This document shows positions 1 through 8,834 of a stretch of DNA of 30,680 nt, piece by piece. Location of the stretch: positions 1 to 30,680 of the forward strand of contig CBFHUP010000030.1 of assembly GCA_965659115.1 (NCBI GenBank), written 5' to 3'. Position numbers and translations under genes: made by a program. Origin of the DNA: UBA8752 sp965659115. GTDB taxonomy: Bacteria > Bacteroidota > Bacteroidia > Flavobacteriales_D > Sanyastnellaceae. The stretch's first letter is position 1. The number at the start of each line of letters is the position of its first letter. A model generated the notes under the pieces. That model was given only the letters and a program-made list of their open reading frames with translations, did not search any database and was not told the origin of the DNA.

Positions 1-1
1 T

Positions 2-1834
2 GACTGTGCTGCAGACGCAGATCAAGATGGCATCTGTGACGACGTGGACGACTGCGTGGGCGACCTTGATGCTTGTGGCATTTGCAACGGCCCCGGCGCC
101 ATTTACGACTGTGGCTGCTCCGACATCCCCGAAGGAGACTGTGACTGCGACGGCAACCAACTGGATGCCATTGATGTCTGCGGCGGTACCTGTACTGCCG
201 ATGTGGATGGTGACGGTGTTTGCGACAACAACGAGGTTCCAGGATGTACCGACGAGACGGCTTGCAACTACAACCCTGCAGCCACCGACAACGATGGCAC
301 GTGCCTGACAAACGACGTCTGCGGCGTGTGTGGAGGTCCTGGCGACATCTACGACTGCGGTTGCACCGAAATCCCGGCTGGTGACTGCGACTGCGACGGA
401 AACCAACTCGACGCCTTGGGCAATTGCGGAGGCGACTGTTCAGCTGACGCCGACCAAGACGGCATCTGTGACGACGTGGATGACTGCGTGGGAGCCCTCG
501 ACGCCTGTGGCGTCTGCAACGGCCCCGGCGACATCTACGACTGTGGATGCTCCGACATTCCAGAGGGAGACTGTGACTGTGACGGAAACCAACTCGACGC
601 CCTGAACGAGTGCGGTGGTGACTGCGCTGCAGACGCAGATCAAGACGGCATCTGTGATGACGTGGACGATTGCATCGGCACCCTCGACGCCTGTGGTATT
701 TGCAATGGACCTGGCGACATCTACGACTGTGGGTGCTCCGACATCCCCACAGGAGACTGTGACTGCGACGGAAACCAACTCGACGCCCTGAACGAGTGCG
801 GTGGCGACTGTGCTGCCGATGCAGACCAAGACGGCATCTGTGACGACGTGGACGACTGCGTCGGCACCCTCGACGCTTGTGGCGTTTGCAATGGCCCTGG
901 CGACATCTACGACTGTGGGTGCTCCGACATTCCCACAGGAGACTGTGACTGCGACGGAAATCAAGAAGACGCTGCTGGCGTATGTGGCGGGGATTGCACG
1001 TCCGACATTGATGGCGACGGCGTTTGCGACACCGACGAAGTGCCCGGTTGCGATGACCCACTGGCCGACAACTATGACTCGAATGCCACCGACAACGACG
1101 GAAGCTGCACCTATCTGCCTGCCTCCTTCGACGGACTCGTGGCCGAAGCTTATGAGCTGAACAGTGTGGAGCAAGGAACCCACACCTTCAGGGTGTACGC
1201 GCAATTCAGCAACCCGAATGACCAACTGGTCTCCATCTTTGGAACGGCGAGCGACCCATTGAGTATTTCATCTACAGAGCCGTTCTATCAAAACGCAAAT
1301 GGTGGGCCGACCTCGGCCACCATGATCCCCGAACTGTTTAGCAGTGTTTCTGACTTGGAGTGGGACAGCTTTGTCACCATTGGAGCTTCGGACAATTCAG
1401 GTTCGGCCATCCAAAATGCGGGCATTGACTTCTCCATTTTCGAGTCCGGAGGTGATTTGACCACTGACCCCATTACGGGTGGCAGCTGGTTCGTCTTTCC
1501 AAACCAACAGCCCACTGCCTTCCCGGATGCGCAAGGCCGGGTGTTGATAGGTCAGTTCACCACTTCGGGTACCGTCACCTTGAATTGCAACCTGCAATAC
1601 CGGGCTTCGGACGGAACCAACCCTCAAGCGATGAACCTGACTTTGGTTTTCCCGAACAATTGCCAGGAAGACATTAACGGAGACGGCCTTGTCGCAGTGG
1701 ACGACATCTTGATCTTGCTGTCCAGCTTTGGATGCGTGGGACCTGCATGCACCGGCGACATCGACGGTGACGGTGTTGTGGGGGTTTCAGACATCCTTGA
1801 TGTTTTGGGATCGTTCAGTTCTTCATGCTTCTGA
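2..1834 (+). CDS. Secreted Cys-rich calcium-repeat protein with dockerin-like C-terminus (5' partial)
   Basis: The reading frame is open from base 2 and already encodes repeat sequence there, so the true start lies upstream of the window; the ATG at 44 is inside a repeat. From N- to C-terminus it shows: Cys-rich repeats of 62 residues with acidic loops of the thrombospondin type 3 kind (DADQDGICDD); two 'GCTDETACNY'-type repeats near 238-306 and 1045-1107; a beta-rich domain (about 1117-1656) that closely resembles the one at the end of the next gene; and two EF-hand loops (DINGDG at 1670, DIDGDG at 1757) each followed by a hydrophobic helix, as in type I dockerins. No nuclease, protease or glycosidase domain is visible in the part present. 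A calcium-stabilised stalk ending in a sorting or binding module is an inference; the missing N-terminus probably holds the functional domain and signal peptide. Confidence 0.9.
   Translation, partial: DCAADADQDGICDDVDDCVGDLDACGICNGPGAIYDCGCSDIPEGDCDCDGNQLDAIDVCGGTCTADVDGDGVCDNNEVPGCTDETACNYNPAATDNDGTCLTNDVCGVCGGPGDIYDCGCTEIPAGDCDCDGNQLDALGNCGGDCSADADQDGICDDVDDCVGALDACGVCNGPGDIYDCGCSDIPEGDCDCDGNQLDALNECGGDCAADADQDGICDDVDDCIGTLDACGICNGPGDIYDCGCSDIPTGDCDCDGNQLDALNECGGDCAADADQDGICDDVDDCVGTLDACGVCNGPGDIYDCGCSDIPTGDCDCDGNQEDAAGVCGGDCTSDIDGDGVCDTDEVPGCDDPLADNYDSNATDNDGSCTYLPASFDGLVAEAYELNSVEQGTHTFRVYAQFSNPNDQLVSIFGTASDPLSISSTEPFYQNANGGPTSATMIPELFSSVSDLEWDSFVTIGASDNSGSAIQNAGIDFSIFESGGDLTTDPITGGSWFVFPNQQPTAFPDAQGRVLIGQFTTSGTVTLNCNLQYRASDGTNPQAMNLTLVFPNNCQEDINGDGLVAVDDILILLSSFGCVGPACTGDIDGDGVVGVSDILDVLGSFSSSCF
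344..1030 (+). repeat. 186-bp tandem repeat, array 1
   Basis: The phrase encoding GDIYDCGC recurs at 344, 530, 716 and 902, exactly 186 bases apart. The first three copies are complete and nearly identical in DNA; the fourth diverges after about base 960 and ends the array. Each unit encodes 62 residues with 10 cysteines and one DxDxDGxxD acidic loop. A more diverged copy begins near 98, separated from the array by an extra 60 bases. In-frame length and near identity point to recent duplication or gene conversion. Confidence 0.92.
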
Positions 1835-1868
1835 TCAACCCCAACATTCTATAGTGACGAATTTTCGA

Positions 1869-4800
1869 ATGCGCTTTCTGAACCTCTTGGTCGCTTTGGC
1901 GGCCCTTCCCTTGTTCTCCTTGGCACAAACGCCCTGTGAAAACGGATTTGCTGCAGGATATCCTTGCGAATCGGTCGACTTGATGGGCTTTGTGCCTTCC
2001 TCCTCTTTGGGAGGTGGAGACGCCGAAGACCTTTGGGGTTGGACGGACCCCCAAAACGGCAAGGAATACGCCATCATCGGAATGGCTGGAACGACGGCCT
2101 TTGTGGACGTCACTTCACCAACCGCACCGGTTGTTTTGGGAACGTTACCGTCACATACCGGATCTTCTCTTTGGCGGGATGTCAAGGTGTACAGCAACCA
2201 TGCTTTCATCGTCTCTGAAGCAACGGGGCACGGCCTTCAGGTTTTTGATCTGACCCGATTGAGGGACGTGGTGAACCCTCCGGTGAATTTCACCGAAGAC
2301 GCGCACTATGGTGGATTCGGCAATGCGCACAACATCGCCATCAACGAAGAAAGCGGACGCGCTTACGCTGTCGGGACAAGCACTTTCAGTGGCGGGCTTC
2401 ACATCCTCGACATCTCTTCGCCCACGAACCCCACTTTGATTGGCAGCTTCGCAGAAGACGGATATACCCACGACGCGCAAATCGTGATTTACAGCGGCCC
2501 CGACGCGGCCCACGTCGGCAAAGAAATTGCCATGTGTTTCAACGAGAACAGCGTGGCCGTAGTAGACGTCACCGACGCTACTGATCCGCTGCTGCTGAGC
2601 AACACCAGCTACGGTGCGGCCCAATACACGCACCAAGGATGGTTCACAGAGGACCAACGGTACCTCCTGGTGAACGATGAGGGAGACCAAGGGAGCATCA
2701 ATACGCGCACTTACATTTTTGACTGTCTTGACTTGGATGCACCGGTCTTGATTGGAACCCATTTGGGATCCACCCCAGCGATCGACCACAACCTCTACAA
2801 CCATGAGGGACATTGTTATCAAGCCAACTATAGGGCAGGGCTCCGCATCCTGGACCTGGATGCCGTCTCAGAAGGACAGCTCACAGAAGTGGCCTCGTTT
2901 GATGTTTACCCCTCCTCAGATGCTGCGCAATTCAATGGGGCTTGGAGTGTCTACCCCTTCTTTGCTTCGGGCAACGTCATCGTTAGCCACATCGAAGAAG
3001 GCCTGTTTGTCCTCCGTCCGAACCTTACGAATGCCCCCCCTACTCCTCCGGCAGACCTAACGCTGGAACCACTGCGGAATTGGCTCAAGGCCAATTGGTA
3101 TGATGGCTTGCACACCGACTTGGGCTACAACGCAGCCCGCGAACAACTCTATGGTTCTGTCGACGAAGCTTCCGGTCAAATCAGTTGTGTTTACACCGGT
3201 TTCCAGCAAGCTTCGGAATTCGTCACATTTCCAGACCCGATCAACGCAGAACACTTGGTGCCGCAAAGTTTTTACGGGTCTCTGACCCCCATGCGCTCTG
3301 ACATTTGGTCTTTGCGTCCCTCGCACCAGTCGCCCAACTCCGCCCGATCCAACAACCCTTTTGGCGAGGTGGACGATGCTGCGGCCCAATGGTACGGGAC
3401 GGATGCCCAAGGCAATTACTTCAGCACCGGGACCATCCCGGCCAATGCCGACGATTTTAGCGAATTGTCCAATGGTGTTTGGGAACCTCGCGAATCCCAA
3501 AAAGGAGACATCGCCCGAGCGGTGTATTACTTCTACACCATGTATCCCACGCAAGCTGGAGACATCTCCGGCGTGTGTGATCCCGAAACCCTCTACAGTT
3601 GGCACATCGAAGACCCTGTCAGCCCCTTTGAGCTGCAGCGCAATGACCGCATCGAATCGGCCCAAGGCAACCGCAACCCTTACATCGATGACCCCAACCT
3701 GGTGTTGAGGGCTTGGAATTTCTCGGAAACCACCAGCGGTTGTACAAACCCGGTGGCTTGCAATTTTGATGATTCAGCCACGTCGGATGATGGTTCATGC
3801 ATTCTGCTCGGGGCGTCCTGCGACGATGGAGATGCGTTGACCCTCGGAGATGTTTATACCGACTGCAGCGCGCCCAACTTTGGCTGTCAAGGCAGTGGCC
3901 CGACCACCATTTGGGAGGAGACTTTCGGCGGGTTTTCAAACCTGAACTATGGCTACAACGGCAACACCAATTCGGCGGCAGCCGAGACCGAGTGGAGCAT
4001 CACCTATGGTGCGGCGACCGACTATTTCTACACAGCAGCCTTGAATGGAGACACTGTTTTTGCGGGCAAAGACCTCGACTTTAACTGCACTTGGACTTCA
4101 AGGGCGATCAATGTTTCGGACTTCACAGACCTCCAGGCTTCCGTCAACCTCTCGGAATCGGGCAACTGGGAAAACACCGACTTCATCCGGTTTGAAGCTG
4201 TGGTGGATGGAACCACCCAGGAACTCTTCAATGTCATCAATGACTTTGGGTCGCTTCAAGTGGGGCCCTTGGATGTCAATGGAGGCAACATTGTGCAACT
4301 GAGGATTGTGAGCAGGACGAATGCCAATGGCGAACGTCCGTATTTCGACGACGTCCGCTTGATTGGAGTTTCTGACTGCGACGATAGCGACGGCGACGGT
4401 TTGTGCGACGCCCAGGATGGCTGTTCCGATGTGACGGCCTGCAATTTTGCCGACCTCTCAGCAACAGAATGTTTGTCACTGGATGCCTGTGGCATTTGTG
4501 GCGGACCCGGTGCCGTTCTCGAATGTGGGTGTAGCGACATTCCCCAAGGTGACTGCGATTGCGATGGCAATCAGGAAGACGCTCTGGGCGTTTGTGGTGG
4601 CGACTGTGCGGCCGATTCAGATGGTGACGGCATCTGCGACGATGAAGATGAATGCCTGGGCTCGTTAGACGCCTGTGGCGTTTGCAACGGTCCCGGCGCC
4701 ATTTACGATTGCGGCTGTTCTGACATCCCCGAAGAGGACTGCGATTGCGATGGCAACCAGTCCGACGCCATCGGGGTTTGCGGTGGAACATGCACAGCGG

Positions 4801-5813
4801 ATGCAGATTCAGATGGCATCTGCGATGACATTGACCCCTGTGTGGGACAACCCGACGCCTGCGGAGTGTGCAATGGCCCTGGCGAAATCTATGCCTGCGG
4901 CTGCTCAGACATCCCAACCGGAGATTGTGACTGCGAGGGGAACCAACTCGATGCACTCGGAGTCTGCGGCGGAGACTGCACTGGAGATGCAGACGAGGAT
5001 GGCATCTGTGACTCTGATGAAGTTCCTGGATGCACCGATCCCAACGCTGCCAATTATGATGAAGCCGCCACCGACAACGACGGATCTTGCAGCTATCTAC
5101 AGGGTAGCTTTTCTGGGCTTTCTGCTGCGTTGGTGACGGAGAACGGCGCAGGATCTGGACTGAACACTTGGCATGTCTACGCCAATTTCACCAACCCGGG
5201 TGCCGATTTGCTTTCGGTTTTTGGAACACCCGACAGTCCCATCGACATCAGTACCTCCACGGAGTGGTACCAAGATGCCTCAGGGGGCGCCACTTCCAAT
5301 AGCATCAACGAAGCCCTGTACGAAAACATCCCTTCGTTGGCCTTTGACAGTTGGCTCACCATCGGTGGCCCATCATCGACAGACAGTGACATCCAAGTGG
5401 TGGGATTGGACTTGGCTTCTTTCGAAGAAGGCGGCGACATCACCTCAGATGAGCTGGCTGGAGGAAGCTGGCTGGCCATTCCTGGCAATGTCTCCGGCAC
5501 CGCTCCCGATGCAGAAGGACGCGTTCTCATCGCCCAACTGACCACCGATGGCACCGTGGTGTTTGATTGCAGCATCCAATACCGGGAGCCCGACGGTTCC
5601 TCTCCGGTCGCTGTTGAATTGAGCTTGGTCTTCCAAAATGGCTGCCCTGAAGATGTGAACGGCAGTGGTCTGGTGGACATCGAAGACATCCTCATTGTCC
5701 TGATGAACATCGACTGCACCGGAAACTGTGCCGGTGACCTCAACGGAGACGGAGCGGTTACTGTGGCAGACGGCTTGCTTGTTTTGGGTGCCTTCGGCAA
5801 CTTCTGCAACTGA
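1869..5813 (+). CDS. Multidomain secreted protein: choice-of-anchor B + endonuclease I + Cys-rich repeats + dockerin-like end
   Basis: 1,314 residues. The start at 1869 is chosen because it gives a clean signal peptide (MRFLNLLVALAALPLFSLAQ); an in-frame ATG at 1728 would overlap the previous gene and bury that peptide. Domains: choice-of-anchor B beta-propeller-like domain (about 27-395, with the 'DLWGWTDPQNGKEYAIIG' type opening); endonuclease I family nuclease (about 398-617) with the conserved EHLVPQS at 461-467; a GCTN..ACNF repeat; a beta domain (about 678-835); Cys-rich 62-residue repeats (about 836-1075); a second beta domain (about 1078-1258); two EF-hand loops (from about 1259). The nuclease family cleaves DNA or RNA non-specifically outside the cell. 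It follows the previous gene by 34 bases on the same strand, so co-transcription is likely. The family assignment of the nuclease is secure; the role of the propeller and repeats is not known. Confidence 0.93.
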   Translation: MRFLNLLVALAALPLFSLAQTPCENGFAAGYPCESVDLMGFVPSSSLGGGDAEDLWGWTDPQNGKEYAIIGMAGTTAFVDVTSPTAPVVLGTLPSHTGSSLWRDVKVYSNHAFIVSEATGHGLQVFDLTRLRDVVNPPVNFTEDAHYGGFGNAHNIAINEESGRAYAVGTSTFSGGLHILDISSPTNPTLIGSFAEDGYTHDAQIVIYSGPDAAHVGKEIAMCFNENSVAVVDVTDATDPLLLSNTSYGAAQYTHQGWFTEDQRYLLVNDEGDQGSINTRTYIFDCLDLDAPVLIGTHLGSTPAIDHNLYNHEGHCYQANYRAGLRILDLDAVSEGQLTEVASFDVYPSSDAAQFNGAWSVYPFFASGNVIVSHIEEGLFVLRPNLTNAPPTPPADLTLEPLRNWLKANWYDGLHTDLGYNAAREQLYGSVDEASGQISCVYTGFQQASEFVTFPDPINAEHLVPQSFYGSLTPMRSDIWSLRPSHQSPNSARSNNPFGEVDDAAAQWYGTDAQGNYFSTGTIPANADDFSELSNGVWEPRESQKGDIARAVYYFYTMYPTQAGDISGVCDPETLYSWHIEDPVSPFELQRNDRIESAQGNRNPYIDDPNLVLRAWNFSETTSGCTNPVACNFDDSATSDDGSCILLGASCDDGDALTLGDVYTDCSAPNFGCQGSGPTTIWEETFGGFSNLNYGYNGNTNSAAAETEWSITYGAATDYFYTAALNGDTVFAGKDLDFNCTWTSRAINVSDFTDLQASVNLSESGNWENTDFIRFEAVVDGTTQELFNVINDFGSLQVGPLDVNGGNIVQLRIVSRTNANGERPYFDDVRLIGVSDCDDSDGDGLCDAQDGCSDVTACNFADLSATECLSLDACGICGGPGAVLECGCSDIPQGDCDCDGNQEDALGVCGGDCAADSDGDGICDDEDECLGSLDACGVCNGPGAIYDCGCSDIPEEDCDCDGNQSDAIGVCGGTCTADADSDGICDDIDPCVGQPDACGVCNGPGEIYACGCSDIPTGDCDCEGNQLDALGVCGGDCTGDADEDGICDSDEVPGCTDPNAANYDEAATDNDGSCSYLQGSFSGLSAALVTENGAGSGLNTWHVYANFTNPGADLLSVFGTPDSPIDISTSTEWYQDASGGATSNSINEALYENIPSLAFDSWLTIGGPSSTDSDIQVVGLDLASFEEGGDITSDELAGGSWLAIPGNVSGTAPDAEGRVLIAQLTTDGTVVFDCSIQYREPDGSSPVAVELSLVFQNGCPEDVNGSGLVDIEDILIVLMNIDCTGNCAGDLNGDGAVTVADGLLVLGAFGNFCN
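4465..5030 (+). repeat. 186-bp tandem repeat, array 2
   Basis: The stretch encoding DCDCDGN (third copy DCDCEGN) recurs at 4551, 4737 and 4923, again exactly 186 bases apart, so the unit has the same length and Cys spacing as array 1 in the preceding gene. The copies are more diverged in DNA than those of array 1 but keep the CGGDC, DGICDD, DACGVC and YDCGC blocks (the last as LECGC in the first copy). Confidence 0.88.
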
Positions 5814-5837
5814 TGCCATACAGGCTGCCGGGACGGT

Positions 5838-8762
5838 TTACTCCCCGCAGGTTGTTCCGAAATCCGTGAGGAACATCAAGAGGTCCGCGCTGCCTGTGAC
5901 CCCATCGCTGTTCAAATCCGCCGGGCATTCTCCCGGAGGATTCATGGTATACACGCAGCTTTCATCCGCTGCGGTGTTCAATGGATGGTAATTGATGGCC
6001 AGCGGATCCATGCAACCGGTCCAATAGCAATCGCCATTTTCATGGGTAGCTGCAACGTTGAAATTGGTGGCCGAAGGATATGTGCACCCGTTGATCAAGG
6101 CGATGACTTGGATGCCCACCCGTTCTGATGTGCACACCGTCGATACTGTGCGGATGTGCCAATCGTAGAAATAGTAGTAATAATTGGTGCTGTTAGCGGC
6201 GTTGTTGAGGTTGTTTGACGTGATGGTCACCAGGTCCTCTGCGTGATAAGGAAACGCCAGAGGAGATCCGATGCCGTCGCGCCAGAGCGCCACTCCATTT
6301 TCATAGGTGCGCAGCCCATAGTTTTCGCCTTCGGGAATCAACATGTCCAAGTGGATGTAGGAAGGGCCTTCAGGAACTGCGACCGAGACTTGCTCCAGCA
6401 ATCCGCCCTCTGCGTCGATGAGCCCGACAAAAATCGTCCCAGCAGTGTTGGCAAACACAAGCACGCTGTCCAAGATCACATCTCGGTGGGCATCAAACTT
6501 GAGCCAATAGGAGTCGTTGCCCAAAAACCCTCCAGTGCTCTGCACGGTCGGACCTAATGTGGCTGAAGCCAAGTCATACTCCAACACCGCTTCCGCATAG
6601 AAGGTGCTGGTCGAGTCCACCAGACCAGCATCGAAACCCACACCTACAGCGGCAAGGATGTCCGATGTGGTGTCACCGAACCAATGCAGCGGTGTCCCAT
6701 TGCCAGTCAGCACGACTTCAGCCGGCAGGGGGACAACGATGTCTTCGAGGACAGGTGGAGCGGGCCATTCATGGAACACCACTTCCACCGTATCTGAGCG
6801 GACGGTCCCACCACAGAAATTGACCAGCTCGATAAAGAAGGTGCCCGCTTCGGTTACCAACAGGCTGTCGGCCTGCGTGCCATTGGACCAATTCCAATCT
6901 CCCTCTGCCAGGCCTTGCAAGAGCACCGATCTCCCCTCGCACCCCACCAGATCGCCTTGGACGTCAATGGCGGCTGAGGCTTGTTCAACGCGGTCCACCT
7001 TGAGCGGGTTGGAAAGGCCGGTGCACCCCTCTGCGGTGGTGACCAAGGCCCGGTAATAACCAGGTTCACTGACCGCTACTTGGGCATCCATTGCTCCAGA
7101 ATTCCAATGGTGTGCTGCGTTTGGATAAGGGGTTGAAATGGCCAGTGAATCACCGGGACACAGGCTGGTCTCGCCTGTCCATTGCACATCAAAAGGGGGA
7201 AGGGTGCACGGCGCCTCAATGACGTCGTGGTACATGTCGGGAGCTGGTGCATTGATGACCTGTACAGCGCCTCCAGGAAAGCGAATGACCGCGCTGTCAA
7301 TGGCGGTTTCAAGTCCCAACCCAAAGAGGGCATGGTGGGTGCAGGTCATGCCATAGCTCTCCCCTGCGCGCACATCGCGGGTTTGCACGCCCCAGGGACC
7401 ATATAGCAATACCCGGGCTCCCACCGCATCAAGGTTGGAGGTAACGCCCTGTAGATCAAATGCCACCCAGTGATGATCGTTGCCTTCGTTGAGGTAGAGC
7501 ACGTCTGGATTGCTGGGGTCAGGCGACACATAGACTGCACCGTGCGTGGCGTATACATCGAGCGCTCCATCCCGCCCGGCATCGCCCACTGCAAAGCCCA
7601 GCATCCCGTCTGGATACCCAAAAGGCCATGGCACTGCCTCAAACGTCCCATCGCCTTGACCCAACAAGAAATGCTGGGCGCTCCCTCCGCCGGAGGTCAG
7701 CAAGTCGAGGTGACCATCATTGTCGAAGTCCGCCAATTTGGCTTGCAGAAAAAAGCCCGTAATGTCCAAACCACTGCCTGCCGTGATGTCTGTGAAGTGG
7801 CCCGTACCGTCGTTTTCGAACAGGGCCATGGCCGAGCTGTGGTTGGTCACCAGGGCATCGACATCACCGTCGTTGTCGATGTCACCAAAGTCCGCCGTCC
7901 AACTTTGCTCATAGAGCACCAAACCACGCGGCCCCGCTTCTTCTGTCCACCCACCGTTTCCATCTGAAATCCAGAGTTGGTTCACGCGCTTGGGATCAAA
8001 AGGATCTGAAACGAACTGCCTGCACTTGGAGATGTAAACGTCGGTATGGCCGTCACCATTGACATCGGTTGTCACCACGCCATAGTTGCCGCTGTGGTCC
8101 GTAAACGGATCGATGGAATAATCGTAGGCCGTCAGCGGCATCAAGCTTTCGTCTGGAGTGGGCGGGCCTTGCTCGGCGCCCTTCCAAAGCTTGCTGAGGG
8201 CGTCGTCGTGACATGCGAAAAGGTCCAACACTCCATCGCCATCGAGGTCGCTCATGGTGCACCCCTGCATGAACATCGAGCCATTGTCGAGGTCTTCCAA
8301 CAGACCCGGACCACCCGGTCTCATTTGCAAGTGGTGAACCCCGTCATAGGACCCTCCTGAAACCAGGTCTTTGGTCCCGCTGTTGTCGATGTCGCCCACA
8401 CATGCCCCCCATTGATTGTTGCTACTCAGGACGGCCATTTCAACCGAATGGAAACCCTCGGGTCCCTGAAACTCCACCACCACATCGTGGCCATTGTCGA
8501 AGATGACCAGGTCGTCCCAACCGTTGTTGTCTACATCGGTGAACCCCACCACACCGCCGCTGTGATAGCTGCCTTCCAATGCATTCGAAATGGTGAATTG
8601 TGGCTGGCTCCACAAACCGGGCATCAGGCCCGGGCACATCGCGAGCAAAAGCATGGCCACGAGAGCGGTGGCTTTTGCCACCACCGTGCACAAAACCTGT
8701 ACACCAGATAGCGGTGCATCAAGGGACACACTGCACCGTTTCGTAACTGGGCGTAATTGCAT
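5838..8762 (-). CDS. FG-GAP/VCBS repeat protein with ASPIC/UnbV domain and single dockerin-like loop
   Basis: 974 residues from the ATG at 8762; a GTG at 8819 in the same frame is possible but would leave the intergenic space almost gone. A hydrophobic stretch (ALVAMLLLAMCPGLMPGLW) near residues 33-51 looks like a late signal peptide, so the true start could also be a GTG further in. At least seven FG-GAP-type motifs follow (for example DVDNNGWDD, DLDGDGVLD, DVNGDGHTD, DFDNDGHLD), the calcium loops of an integrin-like propeller. Next comes an ASPIC/UnbV domain with GARVLLYG and RAGESYG, then Ig-like segments, a degenerate Cys repeat, and one EF-hand loop (DLNSDG) at the extreme C-terminus. 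CRTAC1-like proteins of this layout are usually extracellular; ligand unknown. Convergent with the preceding plus-strand gene, with 24 bases between stops. Confidence 0.9.
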   Translation of the reverse strand: MQLRPVTKRCSVSLDAPLSGVQVLCTVVAKATALVAMLLLAMCPGLMPGLWSQPQFTISNALEGSYHSGGVVGFTDVDNNGWDDLVIFDNGHDVVVEFQGPEGFHSVEMAVLSSNNQWGACVGDIDNSGTKDLVSGGSYDGVHHLQMRPGGPGLLEDLDNGSMFMQGCTMSDLDGDGVLDLFACHDDALSKLWKGAEQGPPTPDESLMPLTAYDYSIDPFTDHSGNYGVVTTDVNGDGHTDVYISKCRQFVSDPFDPKRVNQLWISDGNGGWTEEAGPRGLVLYEQSWTADFGDIDNDGDVDALVTNHSSAMALFENDGTGHFTDITAGSGLDITGFFLQAKLADFDNDGHLDLLTSGGGSAQHFLLGQGDGTFEAVPWPFGYPDGMLGFAVGDAGRDGALDVYATHGAVYVSPDPSNPDVLYLNEGNDHHWVAFDLQGVTSNLDAVGARVLLYGPWGVQTRDVRAGESYGMTCTHHALFGLGLETAIDSAVIRFPGGAVQVINAPAPDMYHDVIEAPCTLPPFDVQWTGETSLCPGDSLAISTPYPNAAHHWNSGAMDAQVAVSEPGYYRALVTTAEGCTGLSNPLKVDRVEQASAAIDVQGDLVGCEGRSVLLQGLAEGDWNWSNGTQADSLLVTEAGTFFIELVNFCGGTVRSDTVEVVFHEWPAPPVLEDIVVPLPAEVVLTGNGTPLHWFGDTTSDILAAVGVGFDAGLVDSTSTFYAEAVLEYDLASATLGPTVQSTGGFLGNDSYWLKFDAHRDVILDSVLVFANTAGTIFVGLIDAEGGLLEQVSVAVPEGPSYIHLDMLIPEGENYGLRTYENGVALWRDGIGSPLAFPYHAEDLVTITSNNLNNAANSTNYYYYFYDWHIRTVSTVCTSERVGIQVIALINGCTYPSATNFNVAATHENGDCYWTGCMDPLAINYHPLNTAADESCVYTMNPPGECPADLNSDGVTGSADLLMFLTDFGTTCGE

Positions 8763-8834
8763 ACCGAAAATTCGACTTAGCAATATAATTCGTAATACCA
8801 AGACGCCCTCAACGCCCACGAATTTGTATATGGC

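Noticed and set aside
344..1030. Possible CRISPR-like array
   Set aside because: Units are 186 bases, contiguous, in frame and coding, without spacers.
440..1225. 261-codon minus-strand frame with repeated Val/Ala-rich phrases
   Set aside because: Antisense to the 186-base repeat array; the repetition is inherited from it.
4276..4956. 226-codon minus-strand frame, very rich in Arg, His and Cys
   Set aside because: It is the antisense image of the Asp/Cys-rich repeat of the 1869-5813 gene; composition follows from the repeat.
5814..5837. Terminator between the convergent genes at 5813 and 5838
   Set aside because: Only 24 bases, with no stable hairpin and no T-tract on either strand.
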